Below are positions 5,346 to 12,867 of a stretch of DNA of 16,040 nucleotides, piece after piece (positions within the stretch are counted from its first letter, which is position 1; the number at the start of each line of letters is the position of its first letter). Source of the DNA: Candidatus Hermodarchaeota archaeon (lineage in GTDB: Archaea > Asgardarchaeota > Hermodarchaeia > Hermodarchaeales > Hermodarchaeaceae); contig JAEOSA010000021.1 in NCBI GenBank assembly GCA_016840595.1, positions 1 through 16,040 of the forward strand, in the 5' to 3' direction. Both the position numbers and the translations under genes were made by a program. The notes beneath the pieces were generated by a model. The model was not told the DNA's origin. It saw only the letters and a list, made by a program, of their open reading frames with translations, and made no database searches.

Positions 5346-5650
5346 GCAATCAGGGTCTCCTTATTTGAATTCCGTACCCCATTTCTCCTACTCCCTTTTG
5401 TTATTTGGGGACACAACACACTGGCTAAAAAGAACACCGAGAATACACAATTCGCATGATATGAAGAAAAATCATCTTTCATGTAATTTGTATGAAATCA
5501 CATCTATGTCTTCGAAAGTAGGGAAAAACGCCAATAACACATCAAAAATTTGTCTACAACCATTCAAAAGAATACACGCAAATTGAATTTACAGATAGAA
5601 GAAAAAAGGACTGGCATCTGGATTTCTTACGCCTGCTGAAAGGCGGTGGT
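5346..5650. other. Intergenic region between the LRR gene and the P-type ATPase gene
   Basis: About 305 nt without a convincing gene. It holds the ribosome-binding site of the LRR gene (5357-5361), one copy of the dispersed repeat of about 57 bp (5458-5515) and the terminator stem of the ATPase gene near 5606-5659. A plus-strand open frame of 73 codons from 5365 has no ribosome-binding site and low-complexity composition, and was not accepted. No clear TATA box for the LRR gene was found. Confidence 0.6.
5458..5515 (+). repeat. Dispersed repeat of about 57 bp, copy A
   Basis: The unit starts GATATGAAG and contains ATCATCTTTCATGTAATTTG. It matches copy B (11503-11559) at 49 of 58 aligned positions by hand count, with one gap. 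Orientation given relative to the plus strand; all three copies point the same way. See copies B and C. Confidence 0.65.
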
Positions 5651-5659
5651 CTAGTCCTT
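5606..5659 (-). terminator. Terminator of the P-type ATPase gene
   Basis: Read on the minus strand, AAGGACT (5659-5653, overlapping the stop codon) pairs with AGTCCTT (5612-5606), and the T-run that ends this arm continues to 5601 as six T in all. An inner hairpin CGCCT/AGGCG lies at 5630-5645. Stem plus T-tract at a stop codon is a strong terminator arrangement and separates the ATPase gene from the LRR gene. Confidence 0.65.
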
Positions 5660-8446
5660 GCGTAGTCTCTTTGCTACAAGCTTCCTTATTTCTTCAAGGA
5701 GGACAACCAGGGATCCGAACAGGACCACTCCCACCCATTCATTCCAAGCAAGCGGCACAAGTCTGAAGATTGCTGCTAGCGCGGGAACCGCAAAGAGGAT
5801 TCCGACCAGTATGACATTGATGAAATAGACGACGAGTATGTATCGATTCCGAAGGATTCCTATCTCTCGAATTGACTTGGTGGGGGACCTGCAGTTTTGG
5901 ACGCTGAACCACTGGACCACGATGAGGGTAACGAACATAATTGTCCTGATTTTCTCCTCCGGCTGGCCAAGATTCTGGTAGTAGATGATGACGACTAAGG
6001 ATGCCATGATGCAACCATAGAAAAGCGCTCTGCTGAGGGTTTTTCTAGAGAGGATTCGATCCTTCAGGGAGCCTGGCCTTTCATCCAAGAGACCCTTCTC
6101 CTTTGGCTCGAGAGAGAGAGCAATGTCTAATGTACCATCGGTTACGAGATTGACCCAAAGGATTTGAATAGGAAGCAGGAGAACGGGATTCGCGAAGAGC
6201 AGGAGCACTGCAAGGATAGTGAAGCTCTCCGCCAGATTCGTCGATGTCAGAAAGAGAACAACACGCCGTAGCGAGGTCAGGATGTTTCTACCCTCTTCAA
6301 TACCGTCAACTACTGCCTCAAAGCGCTCGTCCTGCAGCACGATATCGGAGGCTTCCTTAGCGATGTCAGTCCCTGTGACGCCCATGGCTATGCCAACATT
6401 AGCTTGTCTTAGGGCTGGGCTGTCGTTTACGCCATCGCCCGTCATGCTGACGAGTTTGTCGAGGTTCTGCAGTGCTTTCACAACCCTGACCTTGTGGATT
6501 GGTGTCGTTCTGGAGAGGACTGTGGCACTATGAGTCAGTGCGTCCTGAAGCTGCTGGTCATCCATCGCATCAATCTCATCACCAGCAAGTGTCAGGTCTC
6601 CTCTCTCCTCATCAAAGATACCCACTTCCTGTCCAATTGCCTTGGCTGTAAAGGCATTGTCACCAGTTACCATGATGACATCAATGCCTGCCCTGTTGGC
6701 TTTCTCGATGTAGTCACGGACTCCTTCCCTCGGCGGGTCGTTGATTCCACAGAGCCCTACAAATGTCATATCTCGGAGGTCCTCGTTGGTGATCTGACTC
6801 TTATTAGAGGGCACAGTCCTGACCGCACATGCTAGCATTCGGAGTCCTTGTGAAGCGAACTCCGTCACGATCTCCTCTGTGTTAGACGGGTTCACAAGGA
6901 ACTGCTCTATGACCTCTGGAGCTCCCTTCATTATGACCAGATTTCCAGCCTCTTCTGCTCCCAGAAGACTGCTGGGCTGATGAAGCGTCGCCATGAACTT
7001 CCTCTCGCTGTTGAAGGGAATCTCAGAAATCCGTGGCCAGGCCTCATCGAGCACATACTTGTGAAGACCGACCTTCTCCAGCGCCACCAGCAGAGCTGCC
7101 TCGGTAGGTGACCCTCGTATCCTCCATGCCTGATCAGCTCCGGTGCAGATTCGCATTGGGTCGTCTTCTGTAAGGCACTCCGAATAGACTTCTGAGTCGT
7201 TACAGAGAGCCATCATCGTCAGAAGCCTTTCAAGATCAGGGTATTCTTTGAGCTGAGCTCCCTCGATTCGCTCTTCTGAAGACACCTGGCTCACATCAAG
7301 GTCGGGCGAACGCAGACATCCTTCTGGACCGCAGCCTGCGAGAAAAACCCCTCCGCTTTCGACATCAAATCCTGAGCCACTTACCTCGAACATATGGTTC
7401 GGAGTGAATATCCTGCGAGTCATCATTTGGTTCTTCGTAAGGGTTCCAGTCTTATCCGAGCAAATGACATTAACTAGACCTAGTGTTTCTACGACACCCA
7501 AGTTTCTCACAATGACATTCTTCCGTGAGAGCGTGTAGAGTCCAACAGAGAGCACTATGGTGACAATGGCGATGAGTCCCTCAGGAATCGCAGAAACAAG
7601 TGCAGAAAGTGAGAACAAAAAAAGGCCCACAATGGGTACGTTCCGGTAGAGCCCCAAGATTACCGTGAGCACTAAGAAGAGCATTGCCGCAGCAAGAAAG
7701 AAGATGCTCAGTCGCCTTAATCGAATCATAATGGTTGTTTCTTCCTTAGCGACGCCCGCGAGCTCCTTGTTGATTTCGCCCAAGGTGGTGTTATCGCCCG
7801 TCGCCTGCACCAGAATACGGGCGCGGCCTTCTGTGACATACGAACCAGCGAAGACCTTGTTGGACTCCTCGTAGTAGTGTGGGTTCTCAACTGCGCAGTA
7901 CACATCTTTCTTGATTGGTACGCTTTCTCCAGTAAGGAGGCTCTCATCGACATGCAGGTTGCTCTCGAATAGCACCCTTCCGTCTGCTGGGACCTTCTCT
8001 CCAGCTCTGAGAAGGAGCAGATCTCCAGGCACCAGCTCCGCGGAAGGGATCTCAGTTTCCTCTCCATCGCGAATGACAAGGGACCGCTGTTCGATGAGCT
8101 TCTTGATGGACTCGATGGTTCTTTCTGCCTTCCACTCCTGAACGAAGCCAATGATCGCATTGATCAAGAGAATGATTGCGATGACCACTGCATCTATTGC
8201 ATGGTCTACTAGAATAGAGACACCAGCTGCAAGAATGAGAACATACACCAGAGGCGACTTGAACTGACGGAGGAAGAGCGAAACGGGGCTCTGCCTCTCC
8301 TTCATTGTGAGTTCGTTGCGCCCGTGTTCCAAGAGCCTCTTCTTCGCCTCTTCTGGTTTTAGCCCTTCTGGGTCCGTACCGAGGCTCACGAGACATTCCG
8401 CATAGTCGAGGAACTCTTCTAGTGGAGATTCTTTACTCATGTCCAT
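5651..8446 (-). CDS. P-type Ca2+-transporting ATPase (type II, SERCA-like)
   Basis: A 931-residue P2-type ATPase, full length. In order: N-terminal cation-ATPase domain (LKPEEAKKRLLEHGRNEL), TM1-2 near 66-105, actuator loop LLTGES (about 170-175), TM4 with AIPEGL (about 287), phosphorylation motif CSDKTGTLT with Asp about 331, nucleotide-binding KGAPE, hinge MVTGDNAFTA and TGDGVNDSPAL, then six C-terminal TM helices. Residues matching SERCA Ca2+ ligands are present: Glu in PEGL, Asn and Glu in TM5 (TNLAES), and Asn/Thr/Asp in TM6 (NLVTDGT), so Ca2+ export from the cytosol is the best guess; Na+ or Mn2+ cannot be excluded. ATG 8446 fits a short-leader mRNA from the TATA box at 8478-8484; a GTG at 8449 and ATG at 8440 are alternatives. 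The gene runs at about 53-55% GC on sampled lines against about 40-43% in neighbours, suggesting transfer. Confidence 0.95.
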   Translation of the reverse strand: MDMSKESPLEEFLDYAECLVSLGTDPEGLKPEEAKKRLLEHGRNELTMKERQSPVSLFLRQFKSPLVYVLILAAGVSILVDHAIDAVVIAIILLINAIIGFVQEWKAERTIESIKKLIEQRSLVIRDGEETEIPSAELVPGDLLLLRAGEKVPADGRVLFESNLHVDESLLTGESVPIKKDVYCAVENPHYYEESNKVFAGSYVTEGRARILVQATGDNTTLGEINKELAGVAKEETTIMIRLRRLSIFFLAAAMLFLVLTVILGLYRNVPIVGLFLFSLSALVSAIPEGLIAIVTIVLSVGLYTLSRKNVIVRNLGVVETLGLVNVICSDKTGTLTKNQMMTRRIFTPNHMFEVSGSGFDVESGGVFLAGCGPEGCLRSPDLDVSQVSSEERIEGAQLKEYPDLERLLTMMALCNDSEVYSECLTEDDPMRICTGADQAWRIRGSPTEAALLVALEKVGLHKYVLDEAWPRISEIPFNSERKFMATLHQPSSLLGAEEAGNLVIMKGAPEVIEQFLVNPSNTEEIVTEFASQGLRMLACAVRTVPSNKSQITNEDLRDMTFVGLCGINDPPREGVRDYIEKANRAGIDVIMVTGDNAFTAKAIGQEVGIFDEERGDLTLAGDEIDAMDDQQLQDALTHSATVLSRTTPIHKVRVVKALQNLDKLVSMTGDGVNDSPALRQANVGIAMGVTGTDIAKEASDIVLQDERFEAVVDGIEEGRNILTSLRRVVLFLTSTNLAESFTILAVLLLFANPVLLLPIQILWVNLVTDGTLDIALSLEPKEKGLLDERPGSLKDRILSRKTLSRALFYGCIMASLVVIIYYQNLGQPEEKIRTIMFVTLIVVQWFSVQNCRSPTKSIREIGILRNRYILVVYFINVILVGILFAVPALAAIFRLVPLAWNEWVGVVLFGSLVVLLEEIRKLVAKRLRKD

Positions 8447-8477
8447 CACTGGTCCGATGGTCTAGGCATTAGGTTCC

Positions 8478-8484
8478 TATATAT
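8478..8484 (-). promoter_or_regulatory. TATA box of the P-type ATPase gene
   Basis: On the minus strand ATATATA at 8484-8478 lies about 32 nt before the start codon, placing transcription start near 8453 and giving a leader of under 10 nt. The gene lacks a ribosome-binding site, as expected for a nearly leaderless mRNA. Confidence 0.6.
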
Positions 8485-8637
8485 GCTTCATGCTGGGTGA
8501 TGGTCTGCCCAATGATGTGACGCAAATCCACTCCAAGAACCATGCAAGAATTGGAAATTTGTCTTCGAAACCAATCAAAATAGCGTTTAATACAAAGAGT
8601 AATTGTTGACTCGAACCATATAATTGGTCTGGTTAAT

Positions 8638-9906
8638 TCAAGGTGCCATTCTTTCCGTTGCATCTTGTTCCATTAGATTTTGATTATTGTTATTGGCTTC
8701 ACTAGCACGATGGATGGCAAATTTTAGCGCAAGGGGTCCAAAGATTTGGAAAATAAGCGTTGAGATTCCAATAATACCAACAATGAGAAAAGCGTAATTT
8801 GGAAATCCTAGCTGATTTAGTCGATCCGCGATCACCACGCTTAATCCCACTGCAACGCCGGCTTGACTAAAAAGGCATAATCCTAGGTACCGTTTCACTG
8901 TGGGAGGGTTATCACCAATATTTGCGGCAAACCGCGTTCCCAAATATTTCGCCAAACCTCGCCCAATTACATAAATGATAGAAGTCGTAACAACAAGTAT
9001 TCCTCCAATTGCTATCACTGCTGGGTCAATCATCCCTGCACCGAAGAGAACAAAGAAAAAGAGTATTACGGGGCTAATGATTTTTTCTGCTTCATGACTC
9101 AGTTCTTGTGCCTCCTTCGGTCCACGGTTACCAACCACTATCCCCAAAATCATACAAGATAGAAGAGAACTAAAGTGTAGAAATTCTGCAATCCCAATAA
9201 TGAGGAGAATCACACTAACTAACAAAAGGATATACCGTCCATGATCTTCCACACGTTCTAATACAAACGCAAGAAGCAAACCTACACCTGCACCCAAGAC
9301 CAAGGACATGCCGATTTCGATGACTGGTGCTGCTAATAGAAGAGGTAACGGTAAAACTACTGGGACAAGAAATAACAAAACTATACTCATCGTAATGCTG
9401 GTAAGAATAATTGCGATGACATCGTCGATGATTAATGTGAACATAACTGCATCCGTGACTGGACCCTTGCTTTTGAATTCCCAGATTACATCTGCTGTTG
9501 CTGCGGGAGCAGTAGCACTGGCTAGACCGGCTAATAGAATGGCTGGTATTGGGTCACGAAGCCAAAAGAAGACGAGACCAAAAACGAGGAGAGCTGCACC
9601 GAGACTTTCAGCGAAAATAATAGGTAATAAGTTCCGGGACTGTTGTCGAATTTTACTTATCTTGAGTTCATTTCCAATATTATAACCGATAAACCCTAAT
9701 GCTACAGCAGTAACTACTGGTGAAAGGGCAAGAAGCCTTTCATCTATCAAACCTAGAAAAAGAGGGCCAAGTACAATTCCAGTCAGGATAAAACCCAGAA
9801 CTTGAGGGACTCCTAGGCGTCGTTGGATTTCCGCGCTTATTACCGTTAGAACTATAACTAGGCTGACGACTAACAATAGTGGAATATCAATTACAAGTTG
9901 TAGCAT
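8638..9906 (-). CDS. CPA2-family Na+/H+ (cation/proton) antiporter
   Basis: A 422-residue integral membrane protein with about 12-13 TM helices and no cytosolic regulatory domain. It starts with a TM and the family motif RRLGVPQVLGFILTGIVLGP (30-49). TM4 carries ATAPAATADV (131-140), the unwound T/S-A-P segment of NapA/KefB-type carriers. TM5 carries IIDDV with the paired Asp161-Asp162, the signature of electrogenic Na+/H+ exchangers rather than the Asn-Asp of electroneutral ones. SQAGVAVGLS near 350 is the conserved TM10-type segment. The C-terminal tail is short, polar and Asn-rich. It should exchange Na+ (or K+) for H+ across the cytoplasmic membrane. ATG 9906 has no ribosome-binding site; the AT-rich box at 9955-9968 is the likely promoter. 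Together with the adjacent P-type ATPase it makes an ion-homeostasis pair, though each has its own promoter. Confidence 0.92.
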   Translation of the reverse strand: MLQLVIDIPLLLVVSLVIVLTVISAEIQRRLGVPQVLGFILTGIVLGPLFLGLIDERLLALSPVVTAVALGFIGYNIGNELKISKIRQQSRNLLPIIFAESLGAALLVFGLVFFWLRDPIPAILLAGLASATAPAATADVIWEFKSKGPVTDAVMFTLIIDDVIAIILTSITMSIVLLFLVPVVLPLPLLLAAPVIEIGMSLVLGAGVGLLLAFVLERVEDHGRYILLLVSVILLIIGIAEFLHFSSLLSCMILGIVVGNRGPKEAQELSHEAEKIISPVILFFFVLFGAGMIDPAVIAIGGILVVTTSIIYVIGRGLAKYLGTRFAANIGDNPPTVKRYLGLCLFSQAGVAVGLSVVIADRLNQLGFPNYAFLIVGIIGISTLIFQIFGPLALKFAIHRASEANNNNQNLMEQDATERMAP

Positions 9907-9954
9907 GGGAATTCACAAGTTTTTATGTAGCCAGAGAAAAATACAAATCTAATA

Positions 9955-9968
9955 TTATTTATATAAAT
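9955..9968 (-). promoter_or_regulatory. AT-rich promoter box upstream of the antiporter gene
   Basis: The minus-strand stretch TTTATATAAATA is a good archaeal TATA box about 50 nt before ATG 9906. The stretch is nearly symmetric and could also serve the plus strand, where a micro-ORF starts at 9996. Confidence 0.45.
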
Positions 9969-9995
9969 TTTATCCTATACTAAATAGGTGAAAAA

Positions 9996-10052
9996 ATGGC
10001 TTTGATAGTAGTAGTATTCACAAAATCGAGTTTTAATGAAATTATTGTATAA
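9996..10052 (+). CDS. Possible 18-codon micro-ORF
   Basis: ATG 9996 follows AGGTGA (9986-9991) at 4 nt and a TATA-like box about 35 nt upstream. It encodes MALIVVVFTKSSFNEIIV and then stops. The signals are as good as those of real genes here, but 18 codons give no statistical weight and no homologue is known to me. It could be a short hydrophobic peptide or chance. Confidence 0.2.
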   Translation: MALIVVVFTKSSFNEIIV

Positions 10053-10131
10053 GTGTAGGTAACTCTATTATCTGAATATATGGACGCATAGAACAACTCT
10101 GTCGTTGTGTGTATCTGTGTGAATTTTTTTG

Positions 10132-10671
10132 TCAGTCTGCCTCGATTTTCACCTTAAGCTTACTTAATTCCGCTTCAACAGCTTCCCAAATTTTTACCAA
10201 TTCGAGTTTTTCATGCTTCAATTCGTATTCCCATTTACTTGCCCTTGCATATATTCTGCGGGCTTTGGGTTTTCCAAAGATTAGAAACTCTATCCAATGA
10301 TCGGAGCGTAATCTACGCGGGTCTTTCCAGAACACAGAGCCTGCAAAATCCTTACGAATTTCTTTGGACGGTAATTTCCCCTTTTTGATCTTTTTAGACA
10401 TCAAAATGTGCTTATGTCTAGTGTGTTGTATGAGTTCCTGTTCAATGATACTAACAGCTTCAGAAATCGGAATGGGATTTTGTAGAGAATGATATTTATC
10501 GTCACCTTTATCCATTCTTAGAATCCCTCCACTCAAGATTTCTGTTACCGCTTCCATAAATGTTTTACAGTCAAAGTGAAAGGGCTTATTCCAAGAGGGA
10601 ATAGTTAGAATACAATTTGAGAAGGCAAAAGTCATTTTGAATTGAATCTTAATTATTCCCCTTTTGAACAT
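10132..10671 (-). CDS. Unrecognised basic protein
   Basis: A 179-residue reading frame rich in Lys and Arg, without TM segments or a recognised motif. The N-terminal 45 residues look like alternating beta strands (IIKIQFKMTFAFSNCILTI, then FHFDCKTFMEAVTEIL). The middle (ISEAVSIIEQELIQHTRHKH) is helical, followed by a Lys-rich stretch. RRLRSDHWIEFLIFGKPKAR precedes a long C-terminal helix (about 138-179) with coiled-coil-like spacing, so DNA or protein binding is possible. ATG 10671 has no ribosome-binding site; Met13 (10635) is an alternative with a distant AGGGGA. Copy C of the dispersed repeat begins 3 nt upstream of the first ATG, so the repeat may carry this gene's promoter or leader. AT-rich composition, unlike the transporters, is compatible with an accessory gene. 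Confidence 0.6.
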   Translation of the reverse strand: MFKRGIIKIQFKMTFAFSNCILTIPSWNKPFHFDCKTFMEAVTEILSGGILRMDKGDDKYHSLQNPIPISEAVSIIEQELIQHTRHKHILMSKKIKKGKLPSKEIRKDFAGSVFWKDPRRLRSDHWIEFLIFGKPKARRIYARASKWEYELKHEKLELVKIWEAVEAELSKLKVKIEAD

Positions 10672-10673
10672 AA

Positions 10674-10729
10674 GACGTGAAACAAATCATCTTTCACATC
10701 ATTTGGAAGCATAGCACATACTTCTTTGA
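10674..10729 (+). repeat. Dispersed repeat of about 57 bp, copy C
   Basis: The unit starts GACGTGAAAC and contains AAATCATCTTTCACATCATTTG. It is the most diverged copy, with one internal deletion, but keeps the first 35 nt well. GACGTGAAA can pair with TTTCACATC around the conserved loop (8 of 9 positions). It abuts the start of the minus-strand gene at 10671. Confidence 0.55.
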
Positions 10730-10887
10730 CACTGATCGTCGACTGCAGATAATAGATTATTCAATTCCTTGCGATATTAACCCGACACCAATTGGCTGTA
10801 TGTGCTACAGCTTACGGTCTAGAGGTTTTGGGCATGTTGATTGTTCCATTCGAAGGAATAGAACCCCCTCTTAAGGAGTACATACAA

Positions 10888-10895
10888 AATATATT
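10888..10895 (+). promoter_or_regulatory. Possible TATA box of the four-TM protein gene
   Basis: AAATATATT at about 10888-10896 would start transcription near 10915-10920, leaving a leader of some 35 nt containing the ribosome-binding site GAGGG at 10941-10945. Confidence 0.4.
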
Positions 10896-10951
10896 AGAGA
10901 AAAGCCCATGATTATGAAATCTTTCTATTCCGCTTTTTATGAGGGCAAGAT

Positions 10952-11488
10952 ATGAGTTTATTCACTAAAGTCCAGCGGTTTGCCACCAAACGGAACTTTT
11001 TCCTCACCCTAACGATTACGCTAGCTATGTTTCTTGTCATAGCGTTATTTCTATTTCCCTTCCTGAGTCTCTCTGGGGGTCTCTTTCCGCTTGATATGAG
11101 GCTAGCTTACACCATCGATGAGGTAGTTCAATTGTTTACTGCACTGGATGTTCAAGGAAGACAGCTTTATTCCCTGATTCAAATTGCCGATACGGTCTTT
11201 CCCATCGCGCTGGCTTTGACCTTGATCTTTATTCTTGTAATGGTTACACAAAGACTATTCGATCCGACCAACCGAATACATGTAATCATTTTCGTACCAT
11301 TGTGTGGCGCAATAGCCGATTACACAGAAAACACCCTCATTGCGACCCAACTCCTCTCCTATCCCGTTTTATCCAATCTTATCATCACAATCGCAAGTGT
11401 CATTACAACCATCAAAGGAGGATTTATGCTCCTCACATTCATTCTAGTAATCATATTAGCTATTGCGGCCCTACTAAAAACTCGATGA
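10952..11488 (+). CDS. Four-TM integral membrane protein of unknown function
   Basis: A 178-residue protein with a basic N-terminus, then TM helices near 16-40, 78-99, 110-130 and 155-174. Between TM1 and TM2 is an extracytoplasmic-type loop with GGLFPLDMRLAYTIDEV and a GRQLY motif (70-74). TM2 begins with an unusual in-membrane polar pattern QIADTVFP (77-84), and after TM3 comes ADYTENTLI (122-130) and LSYP. The conserved acidic and polar residues in or near membrane segments suggest a specific family found sporadically in bacteria and archaea, but I cannot name it. GAGGG at 10941-10945, 6 nt before the ATG, fixes the start. The C-terminus is short and basic (KTR), so both ends are probably cytosolic. 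Copies C and B of the dispersed repeat lie on either side of this gene. Confidence 0.8.
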   Translation: MSLFTKVQRFATKRNFFLTLTITLAMFLVIALFLFPFLSLSGGLFPLDMRLAYTIDEVVQLFTALDVQGRQLYSLIQIADTVFPIALALTLIFILVMVTQRLFDPTNRIHVIIFVPLCGAIADYTENTLIATQLLSYPVLSNLIITIASVITTIKGGFMLLTFILVIILAIAALLKTR

Positions 11489-11502
11489 AATCCCAATTAT
11501 CC

Positions 11503-11559
11503 GATGTGAATCAAATCATCTTTCATGTCATTTGTAAGAAATCGCATGTACGTCTTCGA
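11503..11559 (+). repeat. Dispersed repeat of about 57 bp, copy B
   Basis: The unit starts GATGTGAATC and contains AAATCATCTTTCATGTCATTTG and a CGTCTTCGA end, 15 nt after the stop codon of the four-TM gene. It is the copy closest to both others. The hairpin positions GATGTGAA / TTTCATGTC include two G-U pairs where copy C has a G-C pair and a C/A mismatch. Confidence 0.65.
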
Positions 11560-11756
11560 TACCTAAGAATAAAGCAGATAAAACCATGAAAACCTCGGAT
11601 TTTATTCTAAGACGTAAGGCTGCAATTTAAAAAAACTATACGTCAAGTCAAGCTAAGCTTCAAGTACAAGAAGAAATGTAGTTTTATTAATTCGTAGTGA
11701 AGAGGGGGATACATCCCTTGCCATCACATGGTTTTCGAAGATTCGTGGTGTCTTAG

Positions 11757-12698
11757 ATGAAAGACAGATCAAAGACGGCTCCCTATGGAGGAAAAGGATG
11801 GTCTCCACGGGAAAGATCATTGAAGGAAGAACTTGGTAACATATGGAGTTCTTGTGGAGTTAATACTGAGTGGACCCGGCTCAAGAAGGTGCTTCTTCAT
11901 CGTCCGGGCATTGAGCTGACGGGACTCTCAGATCCAGACGAGGTGCAGATGATTGAAATTCCATCCATAGACATAATCATGAAGCAGCATGATACCCTCG
12001 CAGGAGCCTTCAGAAATTCAGGTGTAATTGTGTCGTATCTTGAACCGACCGTAACGCCTCCGCCCAATCTGATGTTTGTCGCAGATTTACTATTTACCAC
12101 ACCTGAAGGAGTGATTCTTTCTCGTCCTGCTTCGTCAGTCCGCGCAGGAGAGGAACGATTTGTCGCAACTCGGTTAGCCAATCTTGGCATTCCTATTTTA
12201 CGAAGCATACGTGGGAAAGGGACGTTTGAAGGGGCTGATGCGGCTTGGCTCAACCCTGACACTGTTATGATTGGCGTAGGGTTTCGAACTAACAAAGAGG
12301 GAGCAATGCAGGTATCGAACTACCTGAAAGAGATGGGAATTGAATCCGTGAAAGTTAACCTTCCACCAGGTTCTATGCATCTCATGGGGGACCTTCGCTT
12401 TGCAGATCAAGACCTAGCAATCTGCAGGCCAGGCAGAGTGAATGATTCAACCTTGGACATGCTAGGGGAACATGGATTCTCTACACATTTTGCACCTGAT
12501 GAAGCTGAAATTGCCGCCGGGCTATCAATGAACTTCGTCACATTAGGACCCAAGAAAATCCTAACAGCAAGTGGAAATCCAAAGACACAACTATTTTATG
12601 AAGAGCTAGGATTGAAGTGTTCGCTGGTCAACATAAGTGAGGTGGCAAAAGCGGCAGGGGGAATTGGCTGTCTGACCGGTATATTGGAACGCGAGTAG
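11757..12698 (+). CDS. Guanidine-modifying hydrolase (arginine deiminase / DDAH superfamily)
   Basis: A 313-residue alpha/beta-propeller enzyme that should hydrolyse or transfer the guanidine group of arginine or a derivative through a covalent Cys adduct. Signatures in order: TEWTRLKKVLLHRPG (38-51), NLMFVADLLFTTPEGVILSR (104-123), an Arg/Glu pair in SVRAGEE, FEGADAAW (157-164; Glu158 and Asp161 in the place of the EGGD-type acidic motif), catalytic His208 in SMHLMGDLRF, and nucleophile Cys305 in AGGIGCLTG. The length lies between DDAH (about 280) and arginine deiminase (about 410), and it lacks the extra helical domain of the latter, so DDAH-like citrulline-forming activity is somewhat favoured; amidinotransferase cannot be excluded. 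ATG 11757 follows GTGGTG closely. A TATA-like TTTTATTAA lies at 11682-11690. It is 169 nt upstream of the amidase gene on the same strand. Confidence 0.88.
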   Translation: MKDRSKTAPYGGKGWSPRERSLKEELGNIWSSCGVNTEWTRLKKVLLHRPGIELTGLSDPDEVQMIEIPSIDIIMKQHDTLAGAFRNSGVIVSYLEPTVTPPPNLMFVADLLFTTPEGVILSRPASSVRAGEERFVATRLANLGIPILRSIRGKGTFEGADAAWLNPDTVMIGVGFRTNKEGAMQVSNYLKEMGIESVKVNLPPGSMHLMGDLRFADQDLAICRPGRVNDSTLDMLGEHGFSTHFAPDEAEIAAGLSMNFVTLGPKKILTASGNPKTQLFYEELGLKCSLVNISEVAKAAGGIGCLTGILERE

Positions 12699-12867
12699 CT
12701 GGTTTGCCAGGAACTGCATGACGTAATTTTTAGTGATTGCTAACGGCTGAGGAATAAGCCAACCGCAAACACCTTCTAACAACAAACAACGGGTTGACAT
12801 TCATCCCCATACAATAATGAATGTGATATCTCCAATTAAGAGCGAAATTTGATGTTTGGGTGAGATT

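Noticed and set aside
5458..5515. Dispersed repeat read as a C/D-box small RNA
   Set aside because: No consistent RTGATGA and CTGA boxes are found at the right spacing in all three copies.
5365..5586. 73-codon plus-strand frame in the LRR-ATPase gap
   Set aside because: No ribosome-binding site, mixed composition, and it runs through dispersed repeat copy A.
7726..8160. 144-codon minus-strand frame inside the ATPase gene
   Set aside because: Out-of-frame shadow of the ATPase: Ser/Arg-rich and fully contained in a well-supported gene.
8469..8663. 64-codon minus-strand frame between the ATPase and antiporter genes
   Set aside because: It starts inside the antiporter gene, lacks a ribosome-binding site and covers the ATPase promoter.
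9308..9685. 125-codon plus-strand frame
   Set aside because: Antisense shadow of the antiporter gene; its Thr/Arg/Ala-rich composition reflects complemented TM codons.
12699..12800. Terminator after the guanidine hydrolase gene
   Set aside because: Only weak stems (GGCT/AGCC) and a run of five T; not convincing enough to annotate.
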